Assembly (NCBI RefSeq): GCF_050003625.1 | Contig: NC_134397.1 | Span: 153,346,691-153,410,690 of the forward strand | DNA: 64,000 nucleotides | Reading direction: 5' to 3' | From: Haematobia irritans | Taxonomy: Eukaryota; Arthropoda; Insecta; Diptera; Muscidae | Shown here: one piece after another, positions 1 through 13,139 of the stretch | How the letters are laid out: each line of letters begins with the position of its first letter | Position numbering within the stretch: position 1 is the stretch's first letter | Notes under the pieces: generated by a model | Databases searched by the model: none | What the model was told of the DNA's origin: nothing | What the model saw: the letters and a program-made list of their open reading frames with translations, nothing else | Position numbers and translations under genes: made by a program

Positions 1-971
1 ACATTGATTGCGTTGGTGTCTATGCGTCTAGCTGTATGTTAGACTCGTAATATAAAATGGCAAACGGAAATCACTTTAATTAAGGATACATTCAGAAAAT
101 TTCCTTTTCGGTTCGTTTGCAAGAGTAGTGGTGGGCGGGAGGATGCTATTACGTCCTGAAAAAGTATCTCTTCGTTTGTTATTGTTTCGAAATTTGGTAA
201 AACAGGAGGAGATGGAGAAGGAGGACCTAAGGGTCATCCTATGTTGCTTCTGTTGTGTTGTACACAAACACTCATTGCTGTTGTTGACTGTGTTCCGAAA
301 AACGTAAAAGCCATTAGTACTTGTGTATCTAGGTAAGTATACCAGTGTTGCATAGGGAATATCCTCCTCATATCTATAGCATGGTCACATACTCATTGTG
401 TGTATGTGTGTGTGTGTGTGCGTGTGTTTATGTCCTAGCAATTTACGGTAGTGATTGCTGCAATGGTGTAGAACTTTAGCGTATATGTCTGTGTGTGGGA
501 CCACTCGTTAAATGTTTTAAAGATTTCGTTATTTAGATAAAAAATTGGACCATGACAGTAGTAAAGGAAAAACTTTTTTTATGTTGTTTGTTTATTTGCT
601 ATTTAAGTCATTTGGCTTGCTGTCTGTGCACCTTTATTGCTGTTAACTTAATTGTTCGTTTTTCCCACACTTTTGCATCGATTTATCTGTGCAGTTGAAA
701 TTTTGGCTCTTTTATCTTTTGCTTTTGTGAGGGCAATTGTGGTGCATTCATTGGTTGCAGCAGTCACTTCGGATTATTGTGAAAAATAGAAAATGTCAAA
801 GCTACATTGGTGATGCTTTGAACATATATTACAGTTTTTTGAGACAGAAAGTTAGCAGCCCACACCTACTAAAATTGAATGCCATAAAACTTTAAACATA
901 TAGAATAGGTGATATTGATGCACTCAGCTTATTTTATAGGCGATAAATTCGTTACGGTATACACCAAAAAA
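1..971. other. non-coding host DNA, no gene seen
   Basis: AT-rich sequence without a convincing exon or recognisable repeat on either strand. It carries an impure (TG)n microsatellite at about 397-427. It is probably part of an upstream intron of the Beat-like gene, since the first exon found lies at 25154. Confidence 0.5.
397..427. repeat. (TG)n microsatellite
   Basis: Roughly fifteen TG dinucleotides interrupted by single TA and CG variants. Seen directly. Confidence 0.85.
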
Positions 972-2928
972 CACCCAGAAAAAAGTGACCCCTTCTTTAA
1001 GTTAAAATGAACTCATTGTGAAGAAAGTTCAACTTCGTATAACTCCAAAGTCATTTTTATTTGTTTGAACGATGTGATTTTCGTAGAAACTAGGAATAAT
1101 GTATTCCATATATTAGTTAACATTTTCCTATATTTATGTACCACTATACTACAGAATGAAAAAATTTAACTAATTTGAATTCATATATGGAATGATTTTA
1201 TTGAAATTTTTTCATTCATTTGGACAAATCTTACACATTTGTGATAAAACTTTTACTTCATAATTAGAACTACTTACCTTCGTTTTTAAATACAATTTTA
1301 TTTATTTCTATAAGCAACTTTATCTTCAATAAAAGACATGTTTTATTAATATATTGAATATATTTATTAAGAATCAACAGCATCGAATCTCTTTGAAATA
1401 TTAGTTTATTATTCCACAATTTCCAATTTCCGTGTGATATTATCAACTGTAAAACGCACTTTTTCTTCTTCTTGTACTTTTCACTTTTAATAAGTTGCTG
1501 CCTAACGATTTTGTCCTCCTTTTACAATTTCAATACCTACAAATATAAAAAATCATAAAACATTTTTGTTCCAAAAGGTTAGCATCACTGAATATTACCT
1601 GATAATTGAAGATTCCAAAATGAAGACAAATGAAAGGGTTGTTATTCTGCTGGTGTTTTCTTCCTTTATACACTATCACACTGAAAAAACAGTGAACCCA
1701 CCAGGAAGAAAACTTTCGGTTAATTTTAGAAAATTTTCAATATTTTTAGAAAATTTTAACTAAACAGTATTACAAGCGTTGGCATCACGCCGATGTCATA
1801 AAAATAAGTAAATATTTTTCGACAAATTCAAGAAAATTTATTAGATATAACAAAGTTTTTTCACTCGTTAAAGAAAATTTTGTAGTTTGAAGGAAAAAAT
1901 TGGAGTTCAAAATTGCATGAATGTCTTTAGTGACATACGAAGTTCATGATGGACGCTTTTATGGCAAAATTTACAAATTTAAAGAAATTCTGAACTATTT
2001 TGTGGAAGACACGAATTTAGTTCATCTTTATGCTTCATTTGAGTATATTTTTTTCCTCGGTTTTAGTTAATTTAACTTACGTGCACAAAAAATTATTAGA
2101 GTAAAGGAAACTTTCTCCAAACATAATAATTCCATGAGCGAAAATAAAGCTAAATTGGCTTTAGTGAAATAGAGAGTTCACTTTTTTTTTGAGTGCACGA
2201 ACATTGATAGATTTATTTTTAAAAAGGAAAATTTTTCTCACTAATTTAAAATAACAAATATTTTATATATTTTATTTGTTATTTGTTATATTATTTTACC
2301 ATATTATTTTTTAACAATCTCTCCGTATACCAAAACAACGCGATTCCAACTAGAAAAAAAACAACCGACGCGCAAACATATCGATTACACCCACGCGCAA
2401 ATACATCGATTACGATGACAGGTATCGATTACAGGTAGACAATAGAAATTTAGGAAAATTTCCTATATTCTAACAAGTGTGTTTCCTTAAGTTTTGAAAG
2501 GATTGCATACTTCTTAGTACGAATGAACTAAAATATTTTTCTATGCCAAGTGTTGTTCGTATGTATGAAAAACTTTCTATTATAAAGGAAGTCGCAATTA
2601 TCATTTTATAAGAAATTTTACTAATTTTGAGGAAACTTGGTTTTAGTTCGGTTTTTGTTTATTTTTACGAATGCTTTGTTATCGGTGAATAAAATTTTCT
2701 TTTTCAGTAGTAAATTCTTATACCCAGCGAAGAAAATAGTATGAGTAAAATTCCATGCCTTATTCTAGTTAATGAACTATTCCTAACTGCTTACAGTTTA
2801 GGATTTTTTTACGGAAACGAGTAAATTTTATTATTTTTCACAAAAATTTACCTTGATGGAAATAAAATGGATAAACTATATTGATGAAAATTTTTTCCTT
2901 TAGTTTCGAAGGCACTTTTTTCTGGGTG
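972..2928. mobile_element. TIR DNA element of about 2 kb, non-autonomous, with a nested D copy
   Basis: The ends are inverted repeats: 972-989 reads CACCCAGAAAAAAGTGAC and the reverse complement of 2911-2928 is CACCCAGAAAAAAGTGCC, 17 of 18 matching. No transposase frame lies between them. A family D element (1679-2195) sits inside, so the host element would be about 1.44 kb without it. I could not identify a target-site duplication. The TIR resembles those of families D and E in style (CAC, A-run, GTG), which suggests one superfamily, but the superfamily is not determinable from this alone. Confidence 0.55.
1679..2195 (+). mobile_element. Family D MITE, copy D1 (complete)
   Basis: It begins CACTGAAAAAACAGTGAACC and ends GTTCACTTTTTTTTTTGAGTG, so the ends are imperfect inverted repeats. 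The 517-bp body contains conserved landmarks found in all D copies: 'ccaccaggaaga', 'acgccgatatcacaaaaataag', 'gacatacgaagttcatgatgg' and 'aaacataataattccatgaac'. No protein is encoded. Other copies are at 3028-3470, 3496-3880, 23238-23345, 30682-31139, 31218-31515 and 31520-31832. Confidence 0.7.
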
Positions 2929-3027
2929 AAGGGAAACATAACTGGTCGTATATCAAAAATTCTAAGTATTTGCAAAATTTCGATTTATTCCTATAAACAA
3001 ATTCAAAAGATTGAAGATGTTTTCCGA

Positions 3028-3470
3028 AGCCACCAGGAAAAATTTTGATTAGTTTAAGAAAATTTAGATAATTTTTAGAAAAATTTAACTAAACAGTATT
3101 ACAAACCCTGACATCACGCCGATATCACAAAAATAAGTAGATATTTCTAGACAAATTCAAGAAAATTAATTAGACTAAATAATTTGTTTTAGCTTTAATG
3201 AAAAAAATTTGACTTCAAAATTACAAGAATGTCTTTAGTGCCATACGAAGTTCAAGATGGACGCATTTGTAGTAAAATTTACAAATTTAAAGAAATATTG
3301 AACTATTTTGTGAGAAATACGAATTTAGTAAATCTTTATGCTTTTTCTAATTTTTCCCATTTTAGTATGCAAAAAATTTTTAGAGTAAAGGAAACTTGCA
3401 CCAAACATAATAATTCCATGAACTAAAATAAAGTTAAATTTTCTTTAGTGAAATAATTTCTTTTGGGTGA
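3028..3470 (+). mobile_element. Family D MITE, copy D2 (left end lost)
   Basis: It matches D1 from 'ccaccagga' onward and ends at a decayed right terminus near 3470. The left inverted repeat is missing. Confidence 0.6.
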
Positions 3471-3495
3471 TCATAATCCTTCTCTGATTGACATA

Positions 3496-3880
3496 CACTG
3501 AAAAAACAGTGAACCCACCAGGAAGAAAACATTTAGTTATTTTAAGAAAATTTTTAATATTTTTAGAAAATTTTACCTAAACAGTATTACAAACGCTGAC
3601 ATCGCGCCGATATCACAAAAATAAGTAAATATTTTTCGACAAATTCAAGAAAATTTATTAGACATAATTAATTTTTTTCACTTGTTAAAGAAAATTTTGT
3701 AGTTTAAAAAAAAAAACTTGGAGTTCAAAATTGCAAGAATGTCTTAAGTGACATACGAAGTTCATGATGGGCACATTTGTAATAAAATTTACAAATTTAA
3801 AGAAATAATGAACTATTTCGTGAGAAGCACGAATTTAATAAAACTTTTTACTTCATTTGTGTATAATTTTTTCCAGTTTT
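3496..3880 (+). mobile_element. Family D MITE, copy D3, interrupted by B1
   Basis: It starts with an intact CACTGAAAAAACAGTGAACC terminus and follows D1 up to 'gtgtataattttttccag', where family B copy B1 begins within a T-run. The right part of this D copy is not seen after B1. Confidence 0.65.
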
Positions 3881-4149
3881 TATACCCACCACCATAAAAT
3901 GGTGACGGGGGTATAATAAGTTTGTCATTCCGTTTGTAACACATCGAAATATCGATTTCCGACTATATAAAGTATATATATTCTTGATCAGGGAGAAATT
4001 CTAAGACGATATAAGCATGTCCGTCTGTCTGTCTGTCTGTCTGTCTGCCTGTCTGTTGTAATCACGCTACAGCCTTCAATAATGGCGCTATCGTCCCGAA
4101 ATTTGGCACAGATTAGTTTTTTGTTTGCAGGCAGGTCAAGTTCGAAGAT

Positions 4150-5470
4150 GGGCTATATCGGTCCAAGTTTTGATATAGTCCCCATATAAACCGACCTCCC
4201 GATTTGGGGTCTTGGACCTATAAAAACCGTAGTTTCTATCAGATTTGCCTGAAATTGGAAGTCCAAAGGTATTTTGGGACCATAAAGAGGTGTGTCGAAA
4301 ATGGTCCGTATCGGTCCATGTTTTGGTATAGCCCCCATATAGACCGATCTCCCGATTTTGCTTCTTAGGCGTCTAGAAACAGTATTTTCTATCCGATTTG
4401 TCTGAAATTGAAAATCTAGAGGTATTTTAGGACCATAAGGAGGTGTTTCGAAAATGGTCCGTATCGGTCCATGTTTTGATATAGCCCCCATATAGACCGA
4501 TCTCCCGAGTTTGCTTCTTGGGCGTCTAGAAACTATATTTACCATCCGATTTGCCTGAAATTGGAAATCTAGAGGTATTGTGGGACTATAAAGAGGTGTG
4601 TCGAAAATGGTCCGAATCGGTCCATGTTTTGGTATAGCCCCCATATAGACCGATCTCCCGATTTTGCTTCTTACGCGTCTAGAAACAGTATTTTCTGTCC
4701 GATTTGTATGAAATTGCAAATCTAGGGGTATTTTGGGACCATAAAGAGGTGTGTCGAAAATGGTATCCATCGGTCCATGTTTTGATATAGCCCCCATATA
4801 AACCAACCTCCCGATTTGGAGTCTTGGGCCTATAAAAACCGTAGTTTTTATCCAATTTGCCTGAAATTGGAAATATAGAGGTATTTGAGGACCATAAAAA
4901 GGTGTGCCGAAAATGGTGCCCATAGGTCCATGTTTTGGCATAGCCCCCATATAGACCGATATCCCGATTTTGCTTCTAGGGCTTCTAGAATCTATATTTA
5001 CCATCCGATTTGCCTGAAATTGGAAATCTAGATGTATTTGAGGACCATAAAAAGGTGTGCCGAAAATGGTGCTCATCGGTCCATGTTTTGATATAGCCCC
5101 CATAGAGACTGATCTCCCGATTTTGCTTCTTGGGCTTCTAGAAACTATATTTTCTATCCGATTTTCCTGAAATTGATAATCTAGAGTTTTTTGGGACCCT
5201 AAAAAGGTGTGCCGAAAATGGTGCCCATTTTTTGGTATAGCCCCCATATAGACTGATCTCTCGAATTTTACTTCTTGGGCGTCTAGAGACTATATTTTCT
5301 AGCCGATTTGTTTGAAATTGAAAATCTGGAGGTATTTTAAGATCACAAATATGTGCGTAGCAAATGGTGCCTATCGGTCCATGTTTTGGTGTAGCCCCCA
5401 TATACACCGATCTCCCGGCTTTATTTCTTGGGCTTCTAGAATCCGTAGTTTTTATCCGATTTGCTGGAAA
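4150..5470. repeat. 153-bp tandem array in B1 (about 8 monomers)
   Basis: The motif 'gcccccatat' recurs at 4331, 4484 and 4637, spacing exactly 153 bp, and continues through the array. Because 153 is 51 codons, one frame on the - strand stays open for 364 residues (5247-4153) as repeats of a 51-residue unit containing 'YMGAI..HGPI'. I read this as a periodicity artefact, not a protein gene. Confidence 0.85.
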
Positions 5471-5485
5471 TTAGTAATCTATAAT

Positions 5486-5628
5486 GAAATTTTAGACAAA
5501 CGAAATTTCCTTTTCTTATAAAGTATTTTCGTTTATTCAACGATTGTCTCTAAAACTTGGGTCAAAAGAAAACTTTGCTTGTCTAAAATTATGTTTCTCA
5601 AAAAAGAAAACACTTCTTTCAGGGTATA
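5486..5628. mobile_element. Family H small element in B1
   Basis: It contains 'aatgaaattttagacaaacg' and 'cgattgtctctaaaac', shared with 22629-22817 in B4 and partly with 62718-62881. It interrupts the family B right arm ahead of 'ggtatagcag'. The ends are decayed. Confidence 0.45.
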
Positions 5629-5761
5629 GCAGGCGCACTGATCATGAAAATTGCTTCAAACTGAAAGTCAAATATCCAGATTTTACTCATCGTATTTAAA
5701 TAATGGCGGAAAAAATCTACATATTTAAGATTTTAAATCAAGGCGTAATTTCGTCAGTCTA

Positions 5762-5813
5762 AGTCTAAGTGAGCCTGATACATCGGGCTGCCACCTAACC
5801 TAACCTAACCTAA
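5762..5813 (+). mobile_element. SINE/LINE2 3' tail fragment ending in CCTAA repeats
   Basis: The sequence 'agtctaagtgagcctgatac' leads into 'atcgggctgccacctaacc' and about four CCTAA units. It matches the 3' ends of the SINEs at 40912 (reverse strand) and 57155, and of LINE2. Only the last ~50 bp are present, as expected of a strongly 5'-truncated insertion. Confidence 0.7.
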
Positions 5814-6200
5814 AAGCGTTAATCGCAACTTAAAATTCCAAATTCTCGCGATTAAGTTTAAACTATATATTAAGTAAAAAAGAAACTTTAAAATATACCC
5901 TTGCATGTCATTTTCTGTTCTTAAAAAATTTGTTTGCAAGATAAAAAATAATCTAATTTAAAATGATTTCAATAATATTGGAGAATTTTTGACATTCATT
6001 AAAACCAGGCTGTCCTCACTTCAACAAACAACTCTGTTTTTTGTAAAGATACCTATTTTAAAGTCGAATCGTCTAATTCGAAGGACAATATTCCTTTTGT
6101 CGTGAGATTTCATTTCATCTCCTTAATATACGAATCCGAATTTTGCTTAGCCTTGAAGACGCATTTCTCTGATATAAAGTTTTTTTTCTTTGTCCAAAAG
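5814..6200 (+). mobile_element. Family E fragment
   Basis: Weak but continuous similarity to E1 and E2: 'aaagcgttaatcgcaactta' corresponds to 'atgcgttaaccacaattta' in E2, followed by similar spacing to a region with 'gacgcatttctctgatat'. The left end is missing. Confidence 0.4.
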
Positions 6201-6334
6201 TAGATAAACTCATAGGCGTAGGAAGGCCTCAGGGGAGGGAGCTTAGACCCCCCAGAAAAAATTTTTTGGAACGTGAACCAGGCATGCTCCTTTTTTAAGT
6301 GTACACTTTACAATAAGTTTTTTGAGTTGATATA

Positions 6335-7547
<1,213 letters not shown>

Positions 7548-8570
7548 AAAAAGGCCGATAAAATACGCATATAATTCAGTTTGACAAAATTTTCCATAGA
7601 AATAAAATTTTGACAAAATTTTCTATAGTAATAAAATTTTGACAAAATTTTCTACAGCAATAAAGTTTTGGCAAAATTTTCTATAGAAATAAAGTTTTGA
7701 CAATATTTTCTATAGAAATAAAAATTTGACAAAATTTTATATAGAAATAGAATTTTTATATAGAAAATTTTCTATAAAAATAAAAACTTTGACAAAATTT
7801 TCTATAGAAATAAAATTTTGACAAAAAATATTCATATAAATAAAATGTTGAGAAAATTTTCTACAGAAATAAAATTTTGACAAAATTTTCTATATAAATA
7901 AAATGGTGACAAAATTTTCTATAGTAATAACATTTTGAAAAAATTTTCTATAGAAATACAATTTTGGTAGATTATTTTTGGCGAAATGGACCCATTTCTG
8001 TGTGATTGGCGGTCGGCTATATAGAACTATAGACCGATATGGACCAATTTTTGCATGGCTATTGGCGGCCATATACGAGCGCAATGTAACAAATTTCAAC
8101 CGAATTGGATGAATTTTCCCTCCTCCAAGAGGTTCCGGAGGACAAATCTGAGGATCGATTTATGTGGGGGCTATATATAATTATGGACCGATATGGACCA
8201 ATTTTGGCGTGGTTGTTAGAGACCATATACTAACACTACGTACCAAATTTCAACGGGATCGGATAAATTTTGCTTTTCTAAGAGGCTCCGGAGGTCAAAT
8301 CTGGGGATCGGTTTATATGGGGGCTATACGTAAAAGTGGTTCGATATACCCCATTTGCAATACCATCCGTCCTGCATCAATAATAACTACTTATGCCAAG
8401 TTTCAAGTCGATAGTTTGTTTCGTTCGAAAGTTAGCGTGATTTCAACAGACGGGCGGACGGACGGACATTCTTAGATCGACTCAGAATTTCACCACGACC
8501 CAGAATATATATACTTTATGGGCTCTTAGAGCAATATTTCGATATGTTACAAAAGTATAAAAAAGCAAAC
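7548..8570 (-). mobile_element. Family A tandem-repeat element, copy A1 (left-truncated)
   Basis: It starts inside A at 'aaaaggccgataaaatacgc', directly abutting the B2 terminal hairpin. An array of 29-bp monomers follows (about 7575-7970), then two to three 153-bp monomers (about 7985-8360), the block 'gttagcgtgatttcaacaga' with GGAC repeats, and the core 'agaatttcaccacgaccc'. The terminal hairpin is decayed ('acaaaagtataaaaaag'). Confidence 0.65.
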
Positions 8571-9149
8571 ACGGTTTCAAAGATTTTGTCTATACATTGG
8601 TATTGATATTGATTCCGAGCCATAGAAGCAGAGAGTTGCAGCAAGGACACAATTCGCTATTAAAATTGATATTCCCGTACTTGATTCTAGGAAACAAATT
8701 TTGATATATTCATTTCTTCAGCTTTTTTCCCCTTCATGTGCTCTCAAAGTACTTTAAAATCGTGTTAACGACAATTTCAATTTCCAAATTCAGTGTCGAC
8801 TTCAAGTAGAAATTACTCTATGATTCAAGAATCCGTTTTCGTAAAAAAAAAAAACAAAAAATATAGATAACATCTGCTATTTTTGAACGCTTTTCTGCTT
8901 TGTCGAAAAGATATAAAAAGTGAACAAATTTAAAGACGATTTCATTATATTGGTGAATTTTTAATTAAAAATATATAATTCATTAAAGGCCAAGTTGATT
9001 TTAGCCACCTAATTTTGAGTCGAATCACTTGACTATAAGGACAAAACGACTTCATTGAACAATTTATCGACTTTTTTATAAGGAAAATTCGCATTAGTAT
9101 TTTAGGGACATGAAATCTTTGGCCTCATGAAAATATTTTTTTCAGTGTG
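8571..9149 (+). mobile_element. Family E MITE, copy E1
   Basis: Non-coding element with landmarks 'ggtttcaaagattttg', 'gattccgagcca', 'catgtgctctcaaagtactt' and a right end 'atatttttttcagtgtgg'. The left end is lost at the junction with A1. An E-type left terminus, CACTGAAAAA, is seen at 30569, so the family has CACTGAAAAAA inverted ends. Confidence 0.6.
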
Positions 9150-10233
9150 GCAATTAATTGCTTAATAACAATATCATAGAAAAAGAGATTTATTCATTCT
9201 TTCTATGAATAAAAAAAAAAACATTTTATTTATTACAATATTCAATTTAGCATATTATTGTTCAGCATCAAGTCTATCATAAACTCTAAGAGTGAATTTG
9301 CTATACAAAAGAACTACAGCCATATGTAACCGTCTCACAATAATAACAAAAATGTCTATGTATTGCGTGTGTACTTTCTTTACTCAACATTACGCCATGT
9401 TAAATTAAAAATAATTAAATATAAAGCACCTAATTAAGTTCTCTACATTATGTGGATGACATAAACATACTCCAGTATCCCACTCAGACAAACCTAGAGG
9501 AGAACTTCAAGTTCTAAGCTACAGCATCTCAACAATGGTGTGCCCCAAGATTTTCAGTTGGTAAAATCTTCTGTTGTTTTTCTATTCATTAAGAAGTGTT
9601 TGCCAACGTAAAGTGTAAAGCAGAACCAAACAAAAGAACACAATTTTTATAAATATTTTAATATTATGGTGTTGAAAATGTCTATGAGGATAGAGCTTAG
9701 AGGTTATTGCCATACACGAAGCGAAAGCATTCATAGAGTTGGTTGGTCGAAATTATTATAATGAAGTAGAGAATTCTAATTTTATTCACATTTACAAATT
9801 ATAAAATGCACTAATGAAAGGGCTTAGAAAAAAGAAGTTGGAATCCCCAACTTCTGATCGCCAAATTTCGATCATCTTCAATGAATGCTTCATGGAAGTA
9901 CAAATTTTGATAATAGCTTCAACATTTCTAATTTTGCAGCAAAAAATTGTGGGGCCAAAAAATCAAGGAAAATATTTTGTTTAGATCCTGAGGTGGTGCA
10001 AAATCGTTCAGAAGCAATGACTTTTTACATGGGCTTGTCATAGGGCGGAAGTCATATTTTTAGTCATCTGCTGCATTGATTTCGCATAAACTTTTGAGAT
10101 GTAATAATTTTTCAGCTTCATTTCTTTTTCGGTTTCTACATCTACGTAAAGACGCCACGACCATTACTATCGCATACTTTAACATATGGTGTAAATTCCT
10201 CGTCTGCCGAGAAATGGGTCGGCACACTTACAA
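9150..10233. other. non-coding host DNA, no gene seen
   Basis: AT-rich, no exon-like frame, no recognised repeat. Probably intronic. Confidence 0.5.
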
Positions 10234-10362
10234 AGCAAAAAAGTTTGGAAGTTATTCTAAAAGCATAACTGTAAAAGCACTTTCAAAAATGTCCTCCCAA
10301 GTATGTTCTTTCTTTGAACTACACAGGAATATGTTTTAACTCAATTTTTACAACTCATTTTT
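10234..10362 (+). repeat. Family G fragment
   Basis: 'aagtttggaagttattctaa' and 'aaagcactttcaaaaatgtc' match copies at 16198-16302 and 63343-63470. Tandem-repeat elements of families C and A start directly after the first two copies. Confidence 0.55.
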
Positions 10363-10369
10363 ATACCCT

Positions 10370-11995
10370 TCACCACTACTGTGGTACAGGGTATAATAAG
10401 TTTGTGCATTTGTATGTAACGCCAAGAAGGAAAAGTCTGGGACCCATCGTTTAGTATACCGATCGTCTTAGAATTAAATTCTGAGTCGATTTAGCTGTCT
10501 GTTGATGTATTTTTGTGTGCAAAGTACAGCTCGCAGTTTTAGTCCGATTGTCCTAAAATTTGGTACAGGGTCCTGTTTCGGCTCAAAGACGATCCCTATT
10601 GATTTTGGAAAAAATCGGTTCAGATTTAGATATAGCTGTCATATATATTTTTCACCGATCTGGTCATAATTGGCGTTTATATCAACCAATCTTCCTCAAA
10701 TTCCGTACATCCGAATATTTTATGAGTCTCGAAAAACTTGCAAAATATCAGCCAAATCGGTTCAGATTTAGATATAGCTCCCATATATAGCTTTCGCCCG
10801 ATTTACACTCATTTGCCCACAGAGGCCAATTTTTTGCTCCGATTTAGTTGAAATTTTGCACAGGGAGTAGAATTAGCATTGTAGCTATGCGTACCAAATT
10901 TGGTTGAAATCGGTTCAGATTTAGATATAGATTTAGATATAGCTCCCATATATAGCTTTCGCCCGATTTACACTCATTTGCCCACAGAGGCCAATTTTTT
11001 GCTCCGATTTAGTTGAAATTTTGCACAGGGAGTAGAATTAGCATTGTAGCTATGCGTACCAAATTTGGTTGAAATCGGTTCAGATTTAGATATAGCTCCC
11101 ATATATAGCTTTCGCCCGATTTACATTCAAATGACCACAGAGGCCAATTTTTTGCTCCGATTTAGTTGAAATTTTGCACAGGGAGTATAATTAGCATTGT
11201 AGCTATTCGTGCCAAATTTGGTTGAAATCGGTTCAGATTTAGATATAGCTCCCATATATAGCTTTCGCCCGATTTACACTCAAATGACCACAGAGGCCAA
11301 TTTTTTGCTCCGATTTAGTTGAAATTTTGCACAGGGAGTATAATTAGCATTGTAGCTATGCGTGCAAAATTTGGTTGAAATCGGTTCAGATTTAGATATA
11401 GCTCCCATATATAGCTTTCGCCCGATTTACACTCAAATGACCACAGAGGCCAATTTTTTGCTCCGATTTAGTTGAAATTTTGCACAAGGAGTAGAATTAG
11501 CATTGTAGCTATGCGTGCCAAATTTGGTTGACATCGGTTCAGATTTAGATTTAGCTCCCATATATATGTTTTTCTGATTTCGACCAACATTTTCCTTGTA
11601 AAATCGCCACTGCTTAGTCGAAAAGTTGTAAAAATGACTCTAATTTTCCTAAACTTCTAATACATATATATCGAGCGATAAATCATAAATAAACGTTTGC
11701 GAAGTTTCCTTAAAATTGCTTCAGATTTAAATGTTTCCCATATTTTTTTTTTACTAAAATTGTGTTCCACCCTAGTGCATTAGCCAACTTAAATTTAGAG
11801 TCTATAGATTTTGTAGAAGTCTATCAAATTCTGTCCAAATCGAGTGATATTTAAATGTATGTATTTGGGACAAACCTTTATATATAGCCCCCTACACATT
11901 TGACGGATGTGATATGGTATCGAAAATTTAGATCTACAAAGTGGTGCAGGGTATAATATAGTCGGCCCCGCCCGACTTTAGACTTTCCTTACTTG
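10370..11995 (+). mobile_element. Family C tandem-repeat element, copy C2 (complete)
   Basis: It starts TATACCCTTCACC...GTACAGGGTATA (terminal hairpin), then a reduced core ('cgtcttagaatt', 'gagtcgattta'), then the 153-bp array (about 10580-11575). The unique right arm follows ('attgtgttccaccctagtgc', 'acatttgacggatgtgat'), then the GC-rich imperfect palindrome 'tcggccccgcccgac', ending 'ccttacttg' before a T-run. No coding capacity. Compared with C1 and C3 it is nearly full length. Confidence 0.7.
10780..11575. repeat. 153-bp tandem array in C2
   Basis: 'ctttcgcccg' occurs at 10791, 10956, 11109, 11262 and 11415. Spacing is 153 bp except the first interval (165), where a 12-bp 'tttagatatagat' type duplication is visible near 10920-10945. 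Monomers are about 95 percent alike by eye, higher than in the A and B arrays. Confidence 0.9.
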
Positions 11996-12810
11996 TTTTT
12001 TCATTAAAAAATTATTAAAGAACCTCACTGTCACTTGTCCTTGAAAAAAAACTACCTACGAATATCTTTATAGTATCATCAGGAAAATTCTGAAAAAGTA
12101 TTTTCATATTTCACATAAAGGCTTTTGAATATAATCTTACAAAAAAAAAAAAAACAATCCCAAACATCACTGGCTATGAAATGTAATAAATTACACACAC
12201 TCATAGTGAACGAGTATTTGTATAAAAATACATTTTAATGCTTCTTTTTTTGTTGCGATATTTTAGAAGGAAAACAATAAGTGTAAAATTTTCACTTGTT
12301 ACGAGACACTCTCTAACATTAGCTTCATAAAGTATTCTGATGCTGATGAAGATTGCCAACAGAACAACAACGATGACTATGACAACGAGAAGACAAGAAG
12401 AACAACAAAAAGCAGCATAAGTTAAGAGGAAACGTATAAAGAGTATAGAAACAAAGAATTGAGGAGGGAATCATTAGACATAAGCATGTTAATATTCCAA
12501 AGGATTATGCAAATTAAAAACGTTCTCTAACCGTACTACGGGTACTGCGTTGCCAAAGCTCATCTCCACCACCCACTCACTTACACTGAAGCATAGACAT
12601 CATCAAGCGAGTGTAAAATAAGCTCATCGTCATTGTTGCAAATGTAGACATACAAGCAAACACACAAACACAAGTACTTGTACTCACATAAATACACTCG
12701 CCAACTAACATCATAAAATGATACTGTCAACAATTTACAGTGGATATTAGAGGGCGACAGTTACATGTCGGCTAGAAGTAGAAAATCTACTAAATGTCTT
12801 TTTATCATAA
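11996..12810. other. non-coding host DNA, no gene seen
   Basis: Contains an AAC/GAC-rich simple stretch around 12360-12420 and scattered CACA. No exon-like frame. Confidence 0.5.
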
Positions 12811-13139
12811 AACAAGTATATACAGCCGTAAATTCGGCCATGCCGAATCTTATGTACCCTCCACCATGGATTACGTAGAAACTTCTACTAAAGACGGTCA
12901 TCCACAATTAAATTACTTGGGTTGCGGCCGATGGCAAGGCACCTTAAAACTTCTTAACATAATCTTCTAAATTGTAAGTTAGTCCATGCGGGATATATAG
13001 TAGACAAAAGAAAGGTCGATTAAATACGTATATATTCAGTTCTTGACCGGTATATATAGGGAAGAAATAATTACTAACCGATATGAACTTTTGTGTGGTA
13101 ATTATAGAGACACAATTGAAATATGGGGGTCGCTTTATA

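Larger units (their letters stand above)
3881..5755 (+). mobile_element. Family B tandem-repeat element, copy B1
   Basis: It starts with the terminal hairpin TATACCCACCACC...GGGGGTATA, followed by the shared core (cgaaatatcgatttcc, ctatataaagtatatatattcttgatcaggg) and a (GTCT)n stretch at about 4020-4055. An array of 153-bp monomers runs from 4150 to 5470. A family H insert follows (about 5486-5628), then sequence matching the B4 right arm up to about 5755, where a SINE/LINE tail fragment begins. The right palindrome is missing. No protein with recognisable motifs is encoded. The architecture resembles INE-1/DINE-type Helitron relatives of Drosophila, an inference from remembered family structure. 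Confidence 0.65.
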
